This document shows positions 43,916-58,774 of a stretch of DNA of 64,000 nt, piece after piece. Each line of letters begins with the position of its first letter. Position 1 is the stretch's first letter. Origin of the DNA: an uncultured Bacteroidales bacterium (GTDB taxonomy: Bacteria; Bacteroidota; Bacteroidia; Bacteroidales; F082); the NCBI GenBank assembly GCA_900315175.1, contig OMYA01000005.1:186001-250000 (forward strand), read 5' to 3'. The notes below the pieces were generated by a model. The model ran no database searches. It saw only the letters and a program-made list of their open reading frames with translations, and had not been told where the DNA came from. A program made the position numbers and the translations under genes.

Positions 43916-43988
43916 GACTTGGTAGCTCAGCAGGTAGAGCATCACACTTTTAATGTGGGGGTCCTGGGTTCGAGCCCCAGCCAGGTCA
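43916..43988 (+). tRNA. tRNA-Lys (anticodon TTT)
   Basis: 73 bases without CCA: acceptor GACTTGG/CCAGGTC plus A, D arm GCTC/GAGC, anticodon loop CTTTTAA closed by TCACA/TGTGG, T arm CTGGG-TTCGAGC-CCCAG. Confidence 0.96.
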
Positions 43989-43989
43989 C

Positions 43990-44022
43990 AAAAAAGCTCT
44001 GAGAGATTCTCAGAGCTTTTTT
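43990..44022. terminator. Bidirectional hairpin terminator
   Basis: Perfect 15-base arms (43990-44004 and 44008-44022; core GCTCTGAGA) with a 3-base loop and flanking A/T runs, between tRNA-Lys and the convergent beta-galactosidase. Confidence 0.92.
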
Positions 44023-44026
44023 GTTT

Positions 44027-47236
<3,210 letters not shown>

Positions 47237-47327
47237 TTATGCGAAATTAAACATAATTTTGAGAATCGCGACATATTTTTGTCAAATTAATTTAATTTTT
47301 TATGATTGAAGTTCCAAAAAATATTGT

Positions 47328-47336
47328 TATCTTTGC
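47328..47336 (+). promoter_or_regulatory. -7 box of the small lipoprotein/membrane protein/ligA operon
   Basis: TATCTTTGC, 19 bases before ATG 47356. Confidence 0.55.
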
Positions 47337-47355
47337 GAGTTAATCATTCCTAATT

Positions 47356-47562
47356 ATGAAAAGGGTTTTGGGTATATTTTTGTTATTGTCAACTATTGCC
47401 ATAGTGTTTTCATCATGTGAGCGTCAGTGCCACTGCAAGAATCTGGAAGACGGCACGGAAGGCATAATGAATGGTGCATATTCGAGGAAAGACTGTAGCG
47501 ATATGGAGGATTATTACAACGCTTTGTATCAGAAAGACATTTACGAATGTACATATAAATAA
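47356..47562 (+). CDS. Small cysteine-rich lipoprotein
   Basis: A 68-residue protein with lipoprotein signal and lipobox FSSC (Cys20). The mature peptide has about 48 residues and, besides the lipid-bearing Cys, four more cysteines (CERQCHC, KDC, YECTYK), so one or two disulfides are likely. It has a good promoter and ends 6 bases before the next gene. I do not recognise a family; similar tiny Cys-containing lipoproteins occur in Bacteroidota. Function unknown. Confidence 0.7.
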   Translation: MKRVLGIFLLLSTIAIVFSSCERQCHCKNLEDGTEGIMNGAYSRKDCSDMEDYYNALYQKDIYECTYK

Positions 47563-47568
47563 TTGATT

Positions 47569-50665
<3,097 letters not shown>

Positions 50666-50725
50666 CTTATTAGCTTAATAGCTTAATAGGTTATTGGTTA
50701 TTGGTTATTGGTTATTGGTTATTGA
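50666..50725. repeat. Tandem short-word repeats after ligA
   Basis: Two arrays: TTAATAGC words (50668-50690, as at 31258-31290), then about five copies of the 7-base word GGTTATT (50690-50723). The rest of the spacer to 50798 is AT-rich without a clear promoter. Confidence 0.7.
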
Positions 50726-50798
50726 AATTTGAGAGGTTAAAGTGTAGAGTTTGAAGTTTAAAGTGTATATTTTGAAGATAATTTTGAATAAATAGATT

Positions 50799-52298
50799 AT
50801 GTTAAGAAAATTACGAGTTACTTTGGCAATTATTTGCTTCACGTTGATAACGTTGCTGTTTTTGGACTTTTCAGGAGCGCTTCACGCGTATTTCGGTTGG
50901 ATGGCAAAGTTGCAGTTTATTCCTGCTTTGCTGGCATCGAGCTCAATCATTGTCCTTGCAATCATCATTGTGACGCTGACTTTCGGCAGGGTTTACTGTT
51001 CCATCATCTGCCCTCTCGGCGTATTTCAGGATGGAGTTTCACGAATAGCTGAGAAGCGTAAAAAGAACCGTTATAGATTCAAACAGAGCCGCAAGTGGCT
51101 GAGATACGGCATACTGCTGGTGTTTGCGGTGCTACTCTTCGTCGGGCTTAATTCGATAGCGATATTGATTGCTCCGTACAGCATCTACGGCCGCATCGCA
51201 TCCAATCTTTTTGCGCCGGTTTATCAGTTGATTAACAACGGATTAGCCTACCTGGCAGAACGTTGGGACAGCTATGCATTCTACCACGTTGATGTTTATA
51301 TCAAGAGCTTGCCGATATTCATTGTATCAGCAGCTTACTTCATGATAATCATCATATTATCACTGACTTCAGGACGCTGGTACTGCAACACAATTTGCCC
51401 AGTAGGGACCATCCTCGGTTTCTTCGCAAAATACTCCATCTTCAAGCCAGTTATCAACAGCGAGAAATGTAACAGCTGCGGGTTTTGCGAGAAAAACTGC
51501 CGTTGTTCGGCCATAGATGCGAAAAACAAGAAAATCGACTACACGAAATGCGTGACATGCTTCAACTGCGTATATAAATGCCATCGCGATGCAATGAAAT
51601 ACAGACTGGCAGGAAACATCGACAATGTAGGCAAAGTCGATAAGATAGCCGATGTTTCGAAAGAAGGGAAGACTTCGCGCAAAACGTTTATTGCAGCTAT
51701 AGCTACAGTTGCAGCAGCATCGGCATTGCAGGCACAGGAGAAGGTCGTCGACGGCGGCTTGGCCACCATCGAGAAAAAGAAGGCTCCGAAACGTGAAACA
51801 CCATTGAAACCTGCCGGTTCGATGAGCTTAGACAACTTTACATCGCGTTGCACAGGCTGTCAGCTATGCGTACAGAATTGTCCGAATGACGTGTTGCGTG
51901 CATCATCGAAACTTGACACTTTCATGCAGCCTGAGATGTCGTACGAACGTGGCTACTGCCGTCCGGAATGTACAGCCTGTTCTGAGGTTTGTCCTGCTGA
52001 CGCCATCCGCAAGGTGACACGTGAGCAGAAGACAGCTATACAGATTGGCCATGCCGTTTGGATTGGACAGAACTGCGTGCCGTTGAGAGACGGGGTGGCA
52101 TGCGGCAACTGCGCAAAACATTGTCCTTCTGGTGCCATCACCATGATGCCGTACGACCCGGAAGACGCTGCATCACCAAAGATACCTGTTGTCAACGAGG
52201 CACGCTGTATAGGTTGCGGAGCCTGCGAACATGTGTGTCCGGCCCGCCCGTTCAGTGCGATTTATATTGAGGGCAATTTAATTCATAAGGAGGTATAA
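50799..52298 (+). CDS. NapH-NapG-like fused membrane polyferredoxin
   Basis: A 499-residue fusion. The first about 200 residues have four to five membrane spans with the NapH cysteine loops CSIICPLG and CNTICPVG; residues 224-261 hold two ferredoxin motifs (CNSCGFCEKNC, CVTCFNCVYKC). Then SRKTFIAAIATVAAASALQAQ (about 293-313) looks exactly like an internal Tat-type signal, and the rest resembles NapG with four cluster motifs (CTGCQLCVQNC, CTACSEVCP, CGNCAKHC, CIGCGACEHVC). NapGH passes electrons from quinol to periplasmic acceptors. It is followed by an Fe-S aldo/keto reductase with 1 base between them. Confidence 0.87.
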   Translation: MLRKLRVTLAIICFTLITLLFLDFSGALHAYFGWMAKLQFIPALLASSSIIVLAIIIVTLTFGRVYCSIICPLGVFQDGVSRIAEKRKKNRYRFKQSRKWLRYGILLVFAVLLFVGLNSIAILIAPYSIYGRIASNLFAPVYQLINNGLAYLAERWDSYAFYHVDVYIKSLPIFIVSAAYFMIIIILSLTSGRWYCNTICPVGTILGFFAKYSIFKPVINSEKCNSCGFCEKNCRCSAIDAKNKKIDYTKCVTCFNCVYKCHRDAMKYRLAGNIDNVGKVDKIADVSKEGKTSRKTFIAAIATVAAASALQAQEKVVDGGLATIEKKKAPKRETPLKPAGSMSLDNFTSRCTGCQLCVQNCPNDVLRASSKLDTFMQPEMSYERGYCRPECTACSEVCPADAIRKVTREQKTAIQIGHAVWIGQNCVPLRDGVACGNCAKHCPSGAITMMPYDPEDAASPKIPVVNEARCIGCGACEHVCPARPFSAIYIEGNLIHKEV

Positions 52299-52302
52299 CA
52301 TG
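52285..52302 (+). promoter_or_regulatory. Strong Shine-Dalgarno before the aldo/keto reductase
   Basis: AAGGAGG at 52287-52293 overlaps the end of the polyferredoxin gene, 6 bases from ATG 52300. Such a full SD is rare in this window. Confidence 0.6.
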
Positions 52303-53679
52303 GAAAACAATATATCAAGAAAAGACTTTCTGAAGGTTGTAGGAGCTACTACAGCGGTGTCAGCCATTGCGTTAAGCGGCTGCAAATCAGAGAATTATGA
52401 AAAAGAAACGAAATATTCATTAGGCGACATCCCGAAGGATAAGATGACCTATCGCATCAACCACAACACCGGCGACATAGTGTCGATTCTCGGATACGGC
52501 ATGATGCGACTTCCTTTTAAAGACAACGTCATAGACCAGGAGATGGTCAACAAGCTGGTGGACTACGCTATGGACCATGGTGTCAATTATTATGACACTT
52601 CGCCTGTGTATTGCCGCGGAAACTCTGAGGTTTCCACAGGAATAGCGTTGAGCCGTTATCCTCGCGAGAAGTATTATCTCGCCACCAAGCTGTCGAATTT
52701 CGCACCACAATTCTGGAGCCGTGAAGCGTCGATAAAGATGTACCGCGACTCATTCGAGAAGCTGCAGACCAACTATTTCGACTATTATCTTCTGCATTCC
52801 GTCGGCAACGGCAGCAAAGGCTTAGATGGCTGGGAAACCTTTCAGAAACGTTATATCGAAAACGGCATGATTGACTTTGTGCAGGAGGAACGCAAAGCCG
52901 GACGCATCCGCAACCTCGGATTCTCATTCCATGGCGATCAGCGAGTAATAGAGTGGCTCTTGGACAATCACGACAAATACCACTGGGATTTCGTGCAGAT
53001 AGAAATGAACTACATCGACTGGGAGCACGCACATGACGTTGATGCAGATAACGTAAACGCCGATTATCTCTACAAACGCCTCACCGACTTGAACATTCCG
53101 GCAGTTATCATGGAGCCTTTGCTCGGCGGACGACTGGCTAATTTACCAGATGTGCTTGCCAACACTTTGAAACAACGCACTCCACAGAATAGCGTGGCAT
53201 CGTGGGCTTTCCGTTTTGTCGGCACCTACCCTAACGTCCTCACGGTGTTAAGCGGCATGACGTATATGGAGCATCTGCAGGACAATTTGAGGACTTATTG
53301 CCCGCTTCAGCCGTGTTCGGAAGAGGAACTCAGTTTATTGATGGATATAGCAAACCAGTATCTGAAATATCCTATCATTCCTTGCACTTCATGCCAGTAC
53401 TGCATGCCTTGTCCATACGGCATTGATATCCCTACGAACTTCGGTTTCTACAACAAATGCGTCAATGAAGGCAGCATTGTCGATAACCCGCAGTCGAAAG
53501 ATTTCAGACAAGCGCGTCGTCGTTTTCTCATCGAATACAACCGTACTTTGGAGGCCGACCGTCAGGTGGAACACTGCATAGGGTGTAACCAATGCGTGTC
53601 GCATTGTCCTCAACATATCAACATTCCTGAACAATTAACACGAATTAACGATATCGTAGAGAAATTGAGAGTTTTATGA
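52300..53679 (+). CDS. Exported aldo/keto reductase with C-terminal 4Fe-4S domain
   Basis: A 459-residue protein. The N-terminus SRKDFLKVVGATTAVSAIALSGC looks like a Tat-type (RK instead of RR) lipoprotein signal. Residues about 50-350 are an aldo/keto reductase barrel (GYGMMRLP, YYDTSPVYC with the catalytic Tyr region, YYLLHSVGNG, RNLGFSFHG, EPLLGGRLAN). The C-terminus has ferredoxin motifs CTSCQYCMPCP and CIGCNQCVSHCP. Fe-S-bearing aldo/keto reductases are frequent in anaerobes; the substrate is unknown. The adjoining NapGH-like gene suggests electrons reach it through Fe-S clusters rather than only NADPH. Its stop overlaps the next start (ATGA). Confidence 0.88.
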   Translation: MENNISRKDFLKVVGATTAVSAIALSGCKSENYEKETKYSLGDIPKDKMTYRINHNTGDIVSILGYGMMRLPFKDNVIDQEMVNKLVDYAMDHGVNYYDTSPVYCRGNSEVSTGIALSRYPREKYYLATKLSNFAPQFWSREASIKMYRDSFEKLQTNYFDYYLLHSVGNGSKGLDGWETFQKRYIENGMIDFVQEERKAGRIRNLGFSFHGDQRVIEWLLDNHDKYHWDFVQIEMNYIDWEHAHDVDADNVNADYLYKRLTDLNIPAVIMEPLLGGRLANLPDVLANTLKQRTPQNSVASWAFRFVGTYPNVLTVLSGMTYMEHLQDNLRTYCPLQPCSEEELSLLMDIANQYLKYPIIPCTSCQYCMPCPYGIDIPTNFGFYNKCVNEGSIVDNPQSKDFRQARRRFLIEYNRTLEADRQVEHCIGCNQCVSHCPQHINIPEQLTRINDIVEKLRVL

Positions 53680-55337
53680 AAAGGAAGCCTACAATACTGA
53701 TAATAATAGCAGCTATTATCGTATTCTTTGCCGTGCTTTATTTTTGCAGTCCTTTTGAAGGTCCGATGCCACTGTGGCTGTCGATTTTACCGCCACTCAT
53801 CGCCATAGCCGTGGCTCTTATATTAAAAGAGGTGATATCGGCGCTGTTTCTCGGAGTGTTATCAGGCACTTTCATCATGGCACTGTTTGACGGCAAGGAA
53901 CCCGGGACGGCGTTAGGCAGCGGGTTGTTGCGTGTTATGGACACCTACATCGTTGGCTCGATATACGATTTAGACCACGTCATGATTATCGTTTTCACTC
54001 TGACGATAGGCGGAATGGTCAAGATTATCTCGGCAAACGGAGGCATGCAAGGCATTGTGCATTGGCTTTTGCGTCGAGCTCATGGCCCGCGTTCCGGACA
54101 GTTCATGACGTTTATCATGGACCTCTGCATCTTCTTCGACGATTATTCAAACACTTTGATGGTGGGCAACACCATGAGGCCTGTCGCCGACAAACTCAAG
54201 GTTTCGCGCGCTAAGCTCGCATATATCGTAGACTCCACGTCAGCGCCAGTGGTTGCTATAGCTTTCGTCACCACATGGATTGGTGCAGAGCTCAGCTATA
54301 TCCAGGAAGGCCTCGACGTGATAGGTCTCAACGCTTCAGCATATTCGGTGTTCGTCAACTCGTTGAAATACAGCTTCTACCCTATTCTCACGCTTTGTTT
54401 CGTGCTGATGATAATACACAGCGGCCGCGACTACGGTCCAATGCTCAAAGCGGAAAGAGAAGCCCGTACGAAGGTGGTGTCAGATTCTAACAGTCAGGAC
54501 AATTCCAACAAGCCTGCACACGGCATCGACGCATTGCTTCCATTATTAACATTGATTTTCGGAACAATTATAGGGCTTTTCATCACAGGTTACGATTCTG
54601 CCATTTGGCAGGATACAAGTCACGGCTTCTTTACGAAACTGTCAGAGACCATTGGTGAAGCCAACTCATATCTCGCGTTAATATGGTCGTCGATAGTCTC
54701 ATTGATAATTTCCGTTATCATGACATTGTACAGAGGCACGCTAACGTTCGGGAAAATAATGGATGAGATGGTTGACGGTTTCAAGGTGATGTTCAACGCT
54801 GTCTTGATTCTCACGATGGCGTGGTCTATCGCTCTGGTCACCAAACACATGCACACAGCGGAGTTCGTCTCCGCGATTTTGCTTAAGCTGTCGCTGTCGC
54901 CATATATCATCCCAGCGTTGACGTTCCTTTTGGCGGCTTTGATAGGCTTTTCTACAGGCACTTCATGGGGCACCATGGCGATTCTTTATCCTTTGATTTT
55001 ACCAGCTTCTTGGATGCTTTGTCAGAATCAGGGATTGGGTGTTGATGCAACCATGCCTTTGTTTTACAGTGTAGTAGCCTCGGTTATGGCGGGCTCTGTG
55101 ATGGGCGACCACTGCTCACCTATCTCCGACACCACCATCATGAGCTCGATGGCATCGGGATGCAACCACCTGCAACATGTGAAGACACAGATGCCTTATG
55201 CGCTCACGGTGGGTGCAGTGGCGTTGTTTATAGGAGTTTTGCCAACATCATTAGGATTGCCATCATGGTTAGCATTCCTGATGGCACTTGCAATACTTGG
55301 AATAATCGTGAAATTCGTCGGCAAGAAAGTCGAATGA
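53676..55337 (+). CDS. NhaC-family Na+/H+ antiporter
   Basis: A 553-residue inner-membrane protein with about 12 spans. Motifs of the NhaC/ion-transporter family: FFDDYSNTLMVGNTMRP, VDSTSAPVVAIAF, LIGFSTGTSWGTMAILYPL and GSVMGDHCSPISDTTIMSSM. It exchanges sodium for protons (or a metabolite such as malate/lactate in some members). The start overlaps the aldo/keto reductase stop by 4 bases, so the redox pair and the transporter form one operon. Convergent with the threonine aldolase gene, 6 bases apart. Confidence 0.92.
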   Translation: MKRKPTILIIIAAIIVFFAVLYFCSPFEGPMPLWLSILPPLIAIAVALILKEVISALFLGVLSGTFIMALFDGKEPGTALGSGLLRVMDTYIVGSIYDLDHVMIIVFTLTIGGMVKIISANGGMQGIVHWLLRRAHGPRSGQFMTFIMDLCIFFDDYSNTLMVGNTMRPVADKLKVSRAKLAYIVDSTSAPVVAIAFVTTWIGAELSYIQEGLDVIGLNASAYSVFVNSLKYSFYPILTLCFVLMIIHSGRDYGPMLKAEREARTKVVSDSNSQDNSNKPAHGIDALLPLLTLIFGTIIGLFITGYDSAIWQDTSHGFFTKLSETIGEANSYLALIWSSIVSLIISVIMTLYRGTLTFGKIMDEMVDGFKVMFNAVLILTMAWSIALVTKHMHTAEFVSAILLKLSLSPYIIPALTFLLAALIGFSTGTSWGTMAILYPLILPASWMLCQNQGLGVDATMPLFYSVVASVMAGSVMGDHCSPISDTTIMSSMASGCNHLQHVKTQMPYALTVGAVALFIGVLPTSLGLPSWLAFLMALAILGIIVKFVGKKVE

Positions 55338-55343
55338 GTAATT

Positions 55344-56375
55344 CTAACGATTAACGACTAGCGACTTTAATGCCTTAACAAAATTCTCGACATCCTCTTC
55401 GGTGGTGTCAAACGAGCACATCCAGCGTACCACGTCGTTGTCGAGATCCCAGTCGTAGAAGAAATACTGCTTCTGAAGCTCTGTCCACACCTTGCGTGGA
55501 AGCTGCACGAAGACTCCATTGACCTGAACCGGATACATCACTTTCACCTGAGGGATATCTTTCACTGCATTGTAAAGCATCTGTGCCATACGGTTGGAAT
55601 GCTCGGCGTTGCGGCGCCAGAGGTCATCTTTGAAATAAGCCTCAAACTGAACCGCTAAGAAGCGCATCTTCGAGCAAAGCTGCAGCCCTTGTTTACGACG
55701 ATATTTGTAATCTTTAGCCAGTTCAGGATTCAGAAACACCACCGACTCACCTATCATCAGGCCGTTTTTGGTGCCTCCGAAGGATACCACATCGATACCA
55801 GCATCGGTAGTCATGGCCTTAAAGTTGCAATTCAGGGCGACGGCAGCGTTTGCGAGACGGGCGCCATCCATGTGAAGATACATGTTATGCTTGTGGGCCA
55901 AATCAGCTAAAGCCTTGATTTCATTGATAGTATAGAGCGTTCCAAGCTCTGTCGATTGTGTTATCGTGATAGCCTTCGGCTGTGAATGATGCTCAAAACC
56001 AAAGCCATGCATGCGAGTCATCACCAGTTCAGGAGTTAGTTTCCCGTCAGGAGTGTCGACGGTGAGCAGGCGGCAACCGACGATACGCTGGGGCGCGCCG
56101 CATTCATCAACGTTGACGTGCGCGGTCTCGGCACAAATCACTGCTTCATGCGAACGCACCATAGCGTCGATAGCCATGGTGTTGGCGCCAGTGCCGTTAA
56201 AAACAAACGACACGACGGCCTGTTCGCCGAAATGCTTTTTAAACAACTGCTCTACGCGAGCGCAATATTCATCATCGCCATATGCCAATGCATGTTCAAC
56301 ATTAGCGTCAGCTATAGCTTTCAAAACCTCAGGACAGATGCCCGAATGGTTGTCACTTCCGAATCCTCTTTTCAT
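55344..56375 (-). CDS. Low-specificity threonine aldolase (beta-eliminating lyase fold)
   Basis: A 343-residue PLP enzyme that splits threonine or allo-threonine into glycine and acetaldehyde. Motifs: SDNHSGICPEV at the start, FNGTGANTMAI, ETAHVNVDECGAP, HMDGARLANAAV with PLP Asp170, and the PLP Lys203 in SFGGTKNGLM. Length and order fit the L-threonine aldolase family. An AT-rich tandem repeat lies just upstream, followed by the symporter on the same strand. Confidence 0.92.
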   Translation of the reverse strand: MKRGFGSDNHSGICPEVLKAIADANVEHALAYGDDEYCARVEQLFKKHFGEQAVVSFVFNGTGANTMAIDAMVRSHEAVICAETAHVNVDECGAPQRIVGCRLLTVDTPDGKLTPELVMTRMHGFGFEHHSQPKAITITQSTELGTLYTINEIKALADLAHKHNMYLHMDGARLANAAVALNCNFKAMTTDAGIDVVSFGGTKNGLMIGESVVFLNPELAKDYKYRRKQGLQLCSKMRFLAVQFEAYFKDDLWRRNAEHSNRMAQMLYNAVKDIPQVKVMYPVQVNGVFVQLPRKVWTELQKQYFFYDWDLDNDVVRWMCSFDTTEEDVENFVKALKSLVVNR

Positions 56376-56377
56376 AT

Positions 56378-56440
56378 GGATTTAAAGATTTAAAGATTCA
56401 AAATTTAAAGATTTAAAATTTAAAGATTTAAAATTTAATC
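56378..56440. repeat. AT-rich tandem repeat (GATTTAAAATTTAAA-type)
   Basis: About five copies of the 13-15-base word AAAGATTTAAAATTT between the threonine aldolase start and the symporter stop; the repeat includes the symporter stop codon and its last codons (KIKF). Confidence 0.7.
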
Positions 56441-57900
56441 TTTTTGTATCCTATCATACAACAAATTATCGAGCCGAGCAATCCAAAGTAGATTGAATCG
56501 ACTGGCAAAGATACAAATTCTGCAAATATCAGGCAAGCTGTTCCAAAAATAATTGATAAAAACACCCATTTCGGTTTGAAACGACCGGGATAAAACAGCG
56601 CCAACGTCAGCGGAACGAAGGTCGCAGTGGTACGCAGACCCATCGAAAGGAAACCCAAATCGTTGATGTAACGTCCCGAGAATGAGGCTGCAACGACAAC
56701 GGCGACCAGCTGAATTCCGACGATTGTGAAACGTGAAATCAGGAGTTTGTTATTGGGTTTGAAGACGTCTTTCACCAATATTGTCGAGGCGCCGAGAGTG
56801 AGTCCGGAGCCGCCGATGATGATAGTTATCAATAAGGTGCCGAGCACTATGCCGCCCAAGAATTTCGGCAGATGGTTGGTGACGAACATTGGGAAAGCCT
56901 GAGCCGAGTTTGTCATCACGCCGAGACCCGACGGGATGTCCTTGCCGATGGCCATCAACGCGTCAAGCTCGTAGGCGGTGATATAATTGGCGCGCATATA
57001 CATGCCCACCATCACGCAGGCGAAACCTATTGGTATCGAAATCAATGCTGAGATCATGGCACCTTTACGTGCCACGCTGTCGCTCCTTCCTGACCATATC
57101 GCCTGCGCATAGGTCTGGGTGGAAAGCACACCGAGAATCACTGAAAGACACGAGCCCACGTCTTTTGAGACGCCTCGAGCGAAGATATTCTGGTATTTAT
57201 GATTCACGTCTTGAATGGTGTTCATGCCGTCAACCGATTGAACATCAGTATTGAGCAGTACATGATTTATCGCATCCATGAGGCCTGAATAGCCTTTTGA
57301 GAGGGCGAGCACCACCGCTCCTGCCGCCAACGCGGAGAGGCACAGGAGAATGATCTTCACCACGCCACCAATGCCCGCGCTCCAGAGTCCGCCGAAGACC
57401 ACATACAACGTCATAATTATTGCGGAAAGGATTGCGCACGCCCAGAATGGGATATTGAACAGCGTCATCAGCAGTGCCGAAGCCGACAAAACCTGCGCTA
57501 TAATGCTGATAAACATACCCAAGGAGCACAAAACCGAGCCTGTCATCTCAGCTTTACGGCCGTATTCCTTACGGACTATCTCGAGCAATGTGGTGCTGCC
57601 GCTACGCCTCAGAGGAATCACATACCCTATTGCCAACACCACGCATCCGAGAGCCATTCCCAAGGTGAACCACCAAGCAGATATGCCGAAGCTGAAAGCC
57701 AGCTGCGCAGTGCCGACAGTCGACTGCCCGCCCACCAAGGTGCCGATGATTGTCCCGGTAACCACCCAAGTGCCGGCTCTTCCTCCTCCCGTGTTGAAGT
57801 CGTTTTCGTTCTTCACGCGCCTAACCGACATAATTCCAACGACTTCGATAAGAAGAATTGATAAAACGAGGCCCAAAATATGGTAAAAAGAAATCGCCAT
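56428..57900 (-). CDS. Sodium:solute symporter family protein
   Basis: A 490-residue inner-membrane transporter with about 13 spans of the SSS family: first span with SILLIEVVGIMSVRR, NTGGGRAGTWVVTGTIIGT, and GGSGLTLGASTILVKDV in the region of the sodium site. Substrate unknown (family takes sugars, amino acids, vitamins, osmolytes). ATG 57900 is chosen over a TTG two codons upstream. A minus-strand TAATTTTGC at 57920-57928 is its -7 box. It ends within the AT-rich repeat. Confidence 0.9.
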   Translation of the reverse strand: MAISFYHILGLVLSILLIEVVGIMSVRRVKNENDFNTGGGRAGTWVVTGTIIGTLVGGQSTVGTAQLAFSFGISAWWFTLGMALGCVVLAIGYVIPLRRSGSTTLLEIVRKEYGRKAEMTGSVLCSLGMFISIIAQVLSASALLMTLFNIPFWACAILSAIIMTLYVVFGGLWSAGIGGVVKIILLCLSALAAGAVVLALSKGYSGLMDAINHVLLNTDVQSVDGMNTIQDVNHKYQNIFARGVSKDVGSCLSVILGVLSTQTYAQAIWSGRSDSVARKGAMISALISIPIGFACVMVGMYMRANYITAYELDALMAIGKDIPSGLGVMTNSAQAFPMFVTNHLPKFLGGIVLGTLLITIIIGGSGLTLGASTILVKDVFKPNNKLLISRFTIVGIQLVAVVVAASFSGRYINDLGFLSMGLRTTATFVPLTLALFYPGRFKPKWVFLSIIFGTACLIFAEFVSLPVDSIYFGLLGSIICCMIGYKKIKF

Positions 57901-57919
57901 TTTCAATATTAAAAACGGT

Positions 57920-57928
57920 GCAAAATTA
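57920..57928 (-). promoter_or_regulatory. -7 box of the symporter gene
   Basis: Minus-strand TAATTTTGC, 19 bases before ATG 57900, at the edge of the nested inverted repeat. Confidence 0.5.
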
Positions 57929-57933
57929 CAGTT

Positions 57934-58132
57934 TTTTCTCTCGCAGATTACGCAGATTGCACAGATTTTTTATTATTCTTCCACATTTTCATTCCATAGA
58001 TGACTCGCTAAAGCGAGCTGCAGATTTCGCAGAGTCCAACATCTGCGAAGCTGATTTATCAGCTCTCTGCTAAAATTTGTGGAAGAAAAATTGTAAGAAA
58101 AATCTGCTAAATCAGCGGTATCTGCGAGAAAA
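57934..58132. repeat. Nested imperfect inverted repeat (MITE-like or structured RNA)
   Basis: Arms of about 55 bases (57934-57988 and 58074-58132) pair along their length: CTCGCAGATTACGC matches the complement of CGGTATCTGCGAG, and TTCTTCCACA matches TGTGGAAGAA. The centre holds further hairpins: CTCGCT/AGCGAG (58004-58017), TTCGCAGA/TCTGCGAA (58026-58049) and AGCTGAT/ATCAGCT (58049-58064). CGCAGATT words recur throughout. No credible gene lies inside. Confidence 0.75.
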
Positions 58133-58136
58133 ATTA

Positions 58137-58145
58137 TATCTTTGC
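58137..58145 (+). promoter_or_regulatory. -7 box of the lipoprotein nitroreductase gene
   Basis: TATCTTTGC, 14 bases before ATG 58160, directly after the nested inverted repeat. Confidence 0.6.
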
Positions 58146-58159
58146 AAAAATTATCAATC

Positions 58160-58774
58160 ATGAAAAAGCTATTATTAACCATTGTCGCAGCGACACTTGT
58201 TTTCAGCAGCTGCTGCAAAAAAGAAAACACAAACGTAACTATGAATACTACAATGGAAGACCTGCTGACGCGCCGCAGCGTGCGCAGCTACACCGACGAA
58301 GTGCCTCCGATGGAGGTCATCGAAGAAATCTGCAAGGCGGGAACATACGCCCCGACAGGAATGAACAAACAGGCACCTATCATCATCGCAGTGACTAACA
58401 AAGAGGTGCGCGACAAGCTGAGCAAACTCAACGCCGCCGTGTTCGGGCCTGGCAACGACATGGACCCGTTCTATGGAGCTCCGGTGGTGCTGGTAGTCTT
58501 GGCTGACACCACAGTGGCATACACATGGAAGGAAGACGGCTCACTGGTGATGGGCAACCTCTTGAATGCCGCCCACGCCAAAGGACTCGGCTCATGCTGG
58601 ATCCACCGCGCCAAAGAGGTGTTTGAGACTCCGGAAGGCAAAGCTATTTTGCGTAACCTCGGCATCGACGACACGAAATATGTCGGAATCGGAAATTGCA
58701 TCCTTGGATACGTAAAAGGCGACTACCCAGTGGCAAGACCTCGCAAAGATAATTACGTTTATTGGATCAAGTAA
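58160..58774 (+). CDS. Lipoprotein nitroreductase
   Basis: A 204-residue protein: a lipoprotein signal (LVFSSCC, Cys18) followed by a complete nitroreductase domain. Seen: FMN-binding RRSVRSYTDE, AGTYAPTGMNKQAP, the central LVMGNLLNAAHAKGLGSCWIH and the C-terminal IGNCILGYVKGD. Nitroreductases normally work in the cytoplasm with NAD(P)H, so export is unusual. Could translation begin at an internal Met (MNTTMEDLL)? The close -7 box favours the full-length start. Substrate unknown. Confidence 0.83.
   Translation: MKKLLLTIVAATLVFSSCCKKENTNVTMNTTMEDLLTRRSVRSYTDEVPPMEVIEEICKAGTYAPTGMNKQAPIIIAVTNKEVRDKLSKLNAAVFGPGNDMDPFYGAPVVLVVLADTTVAYTWKEDGSLVMGNLLNAAHAKGLGSCWIHRAKEVFETPEGKAILRNLGIDDTKYVGIGNCILGYVKGDYPVARPRKDNYVYWIK

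Noticed and set aside
50666..50725. Possible CRISPR or origin iterons
   Set aside because: Words are only 7-8 bases, directly abutting, without spacers; no replication gene or DnaA boxes nearby.
57973..58230. 85-codon frame on the minus strand inside the palindromic element
   Set aside because: Its codons derive from the inverted repeat and the start of the nitroreductase gene; no promoter and no homology recognisable.
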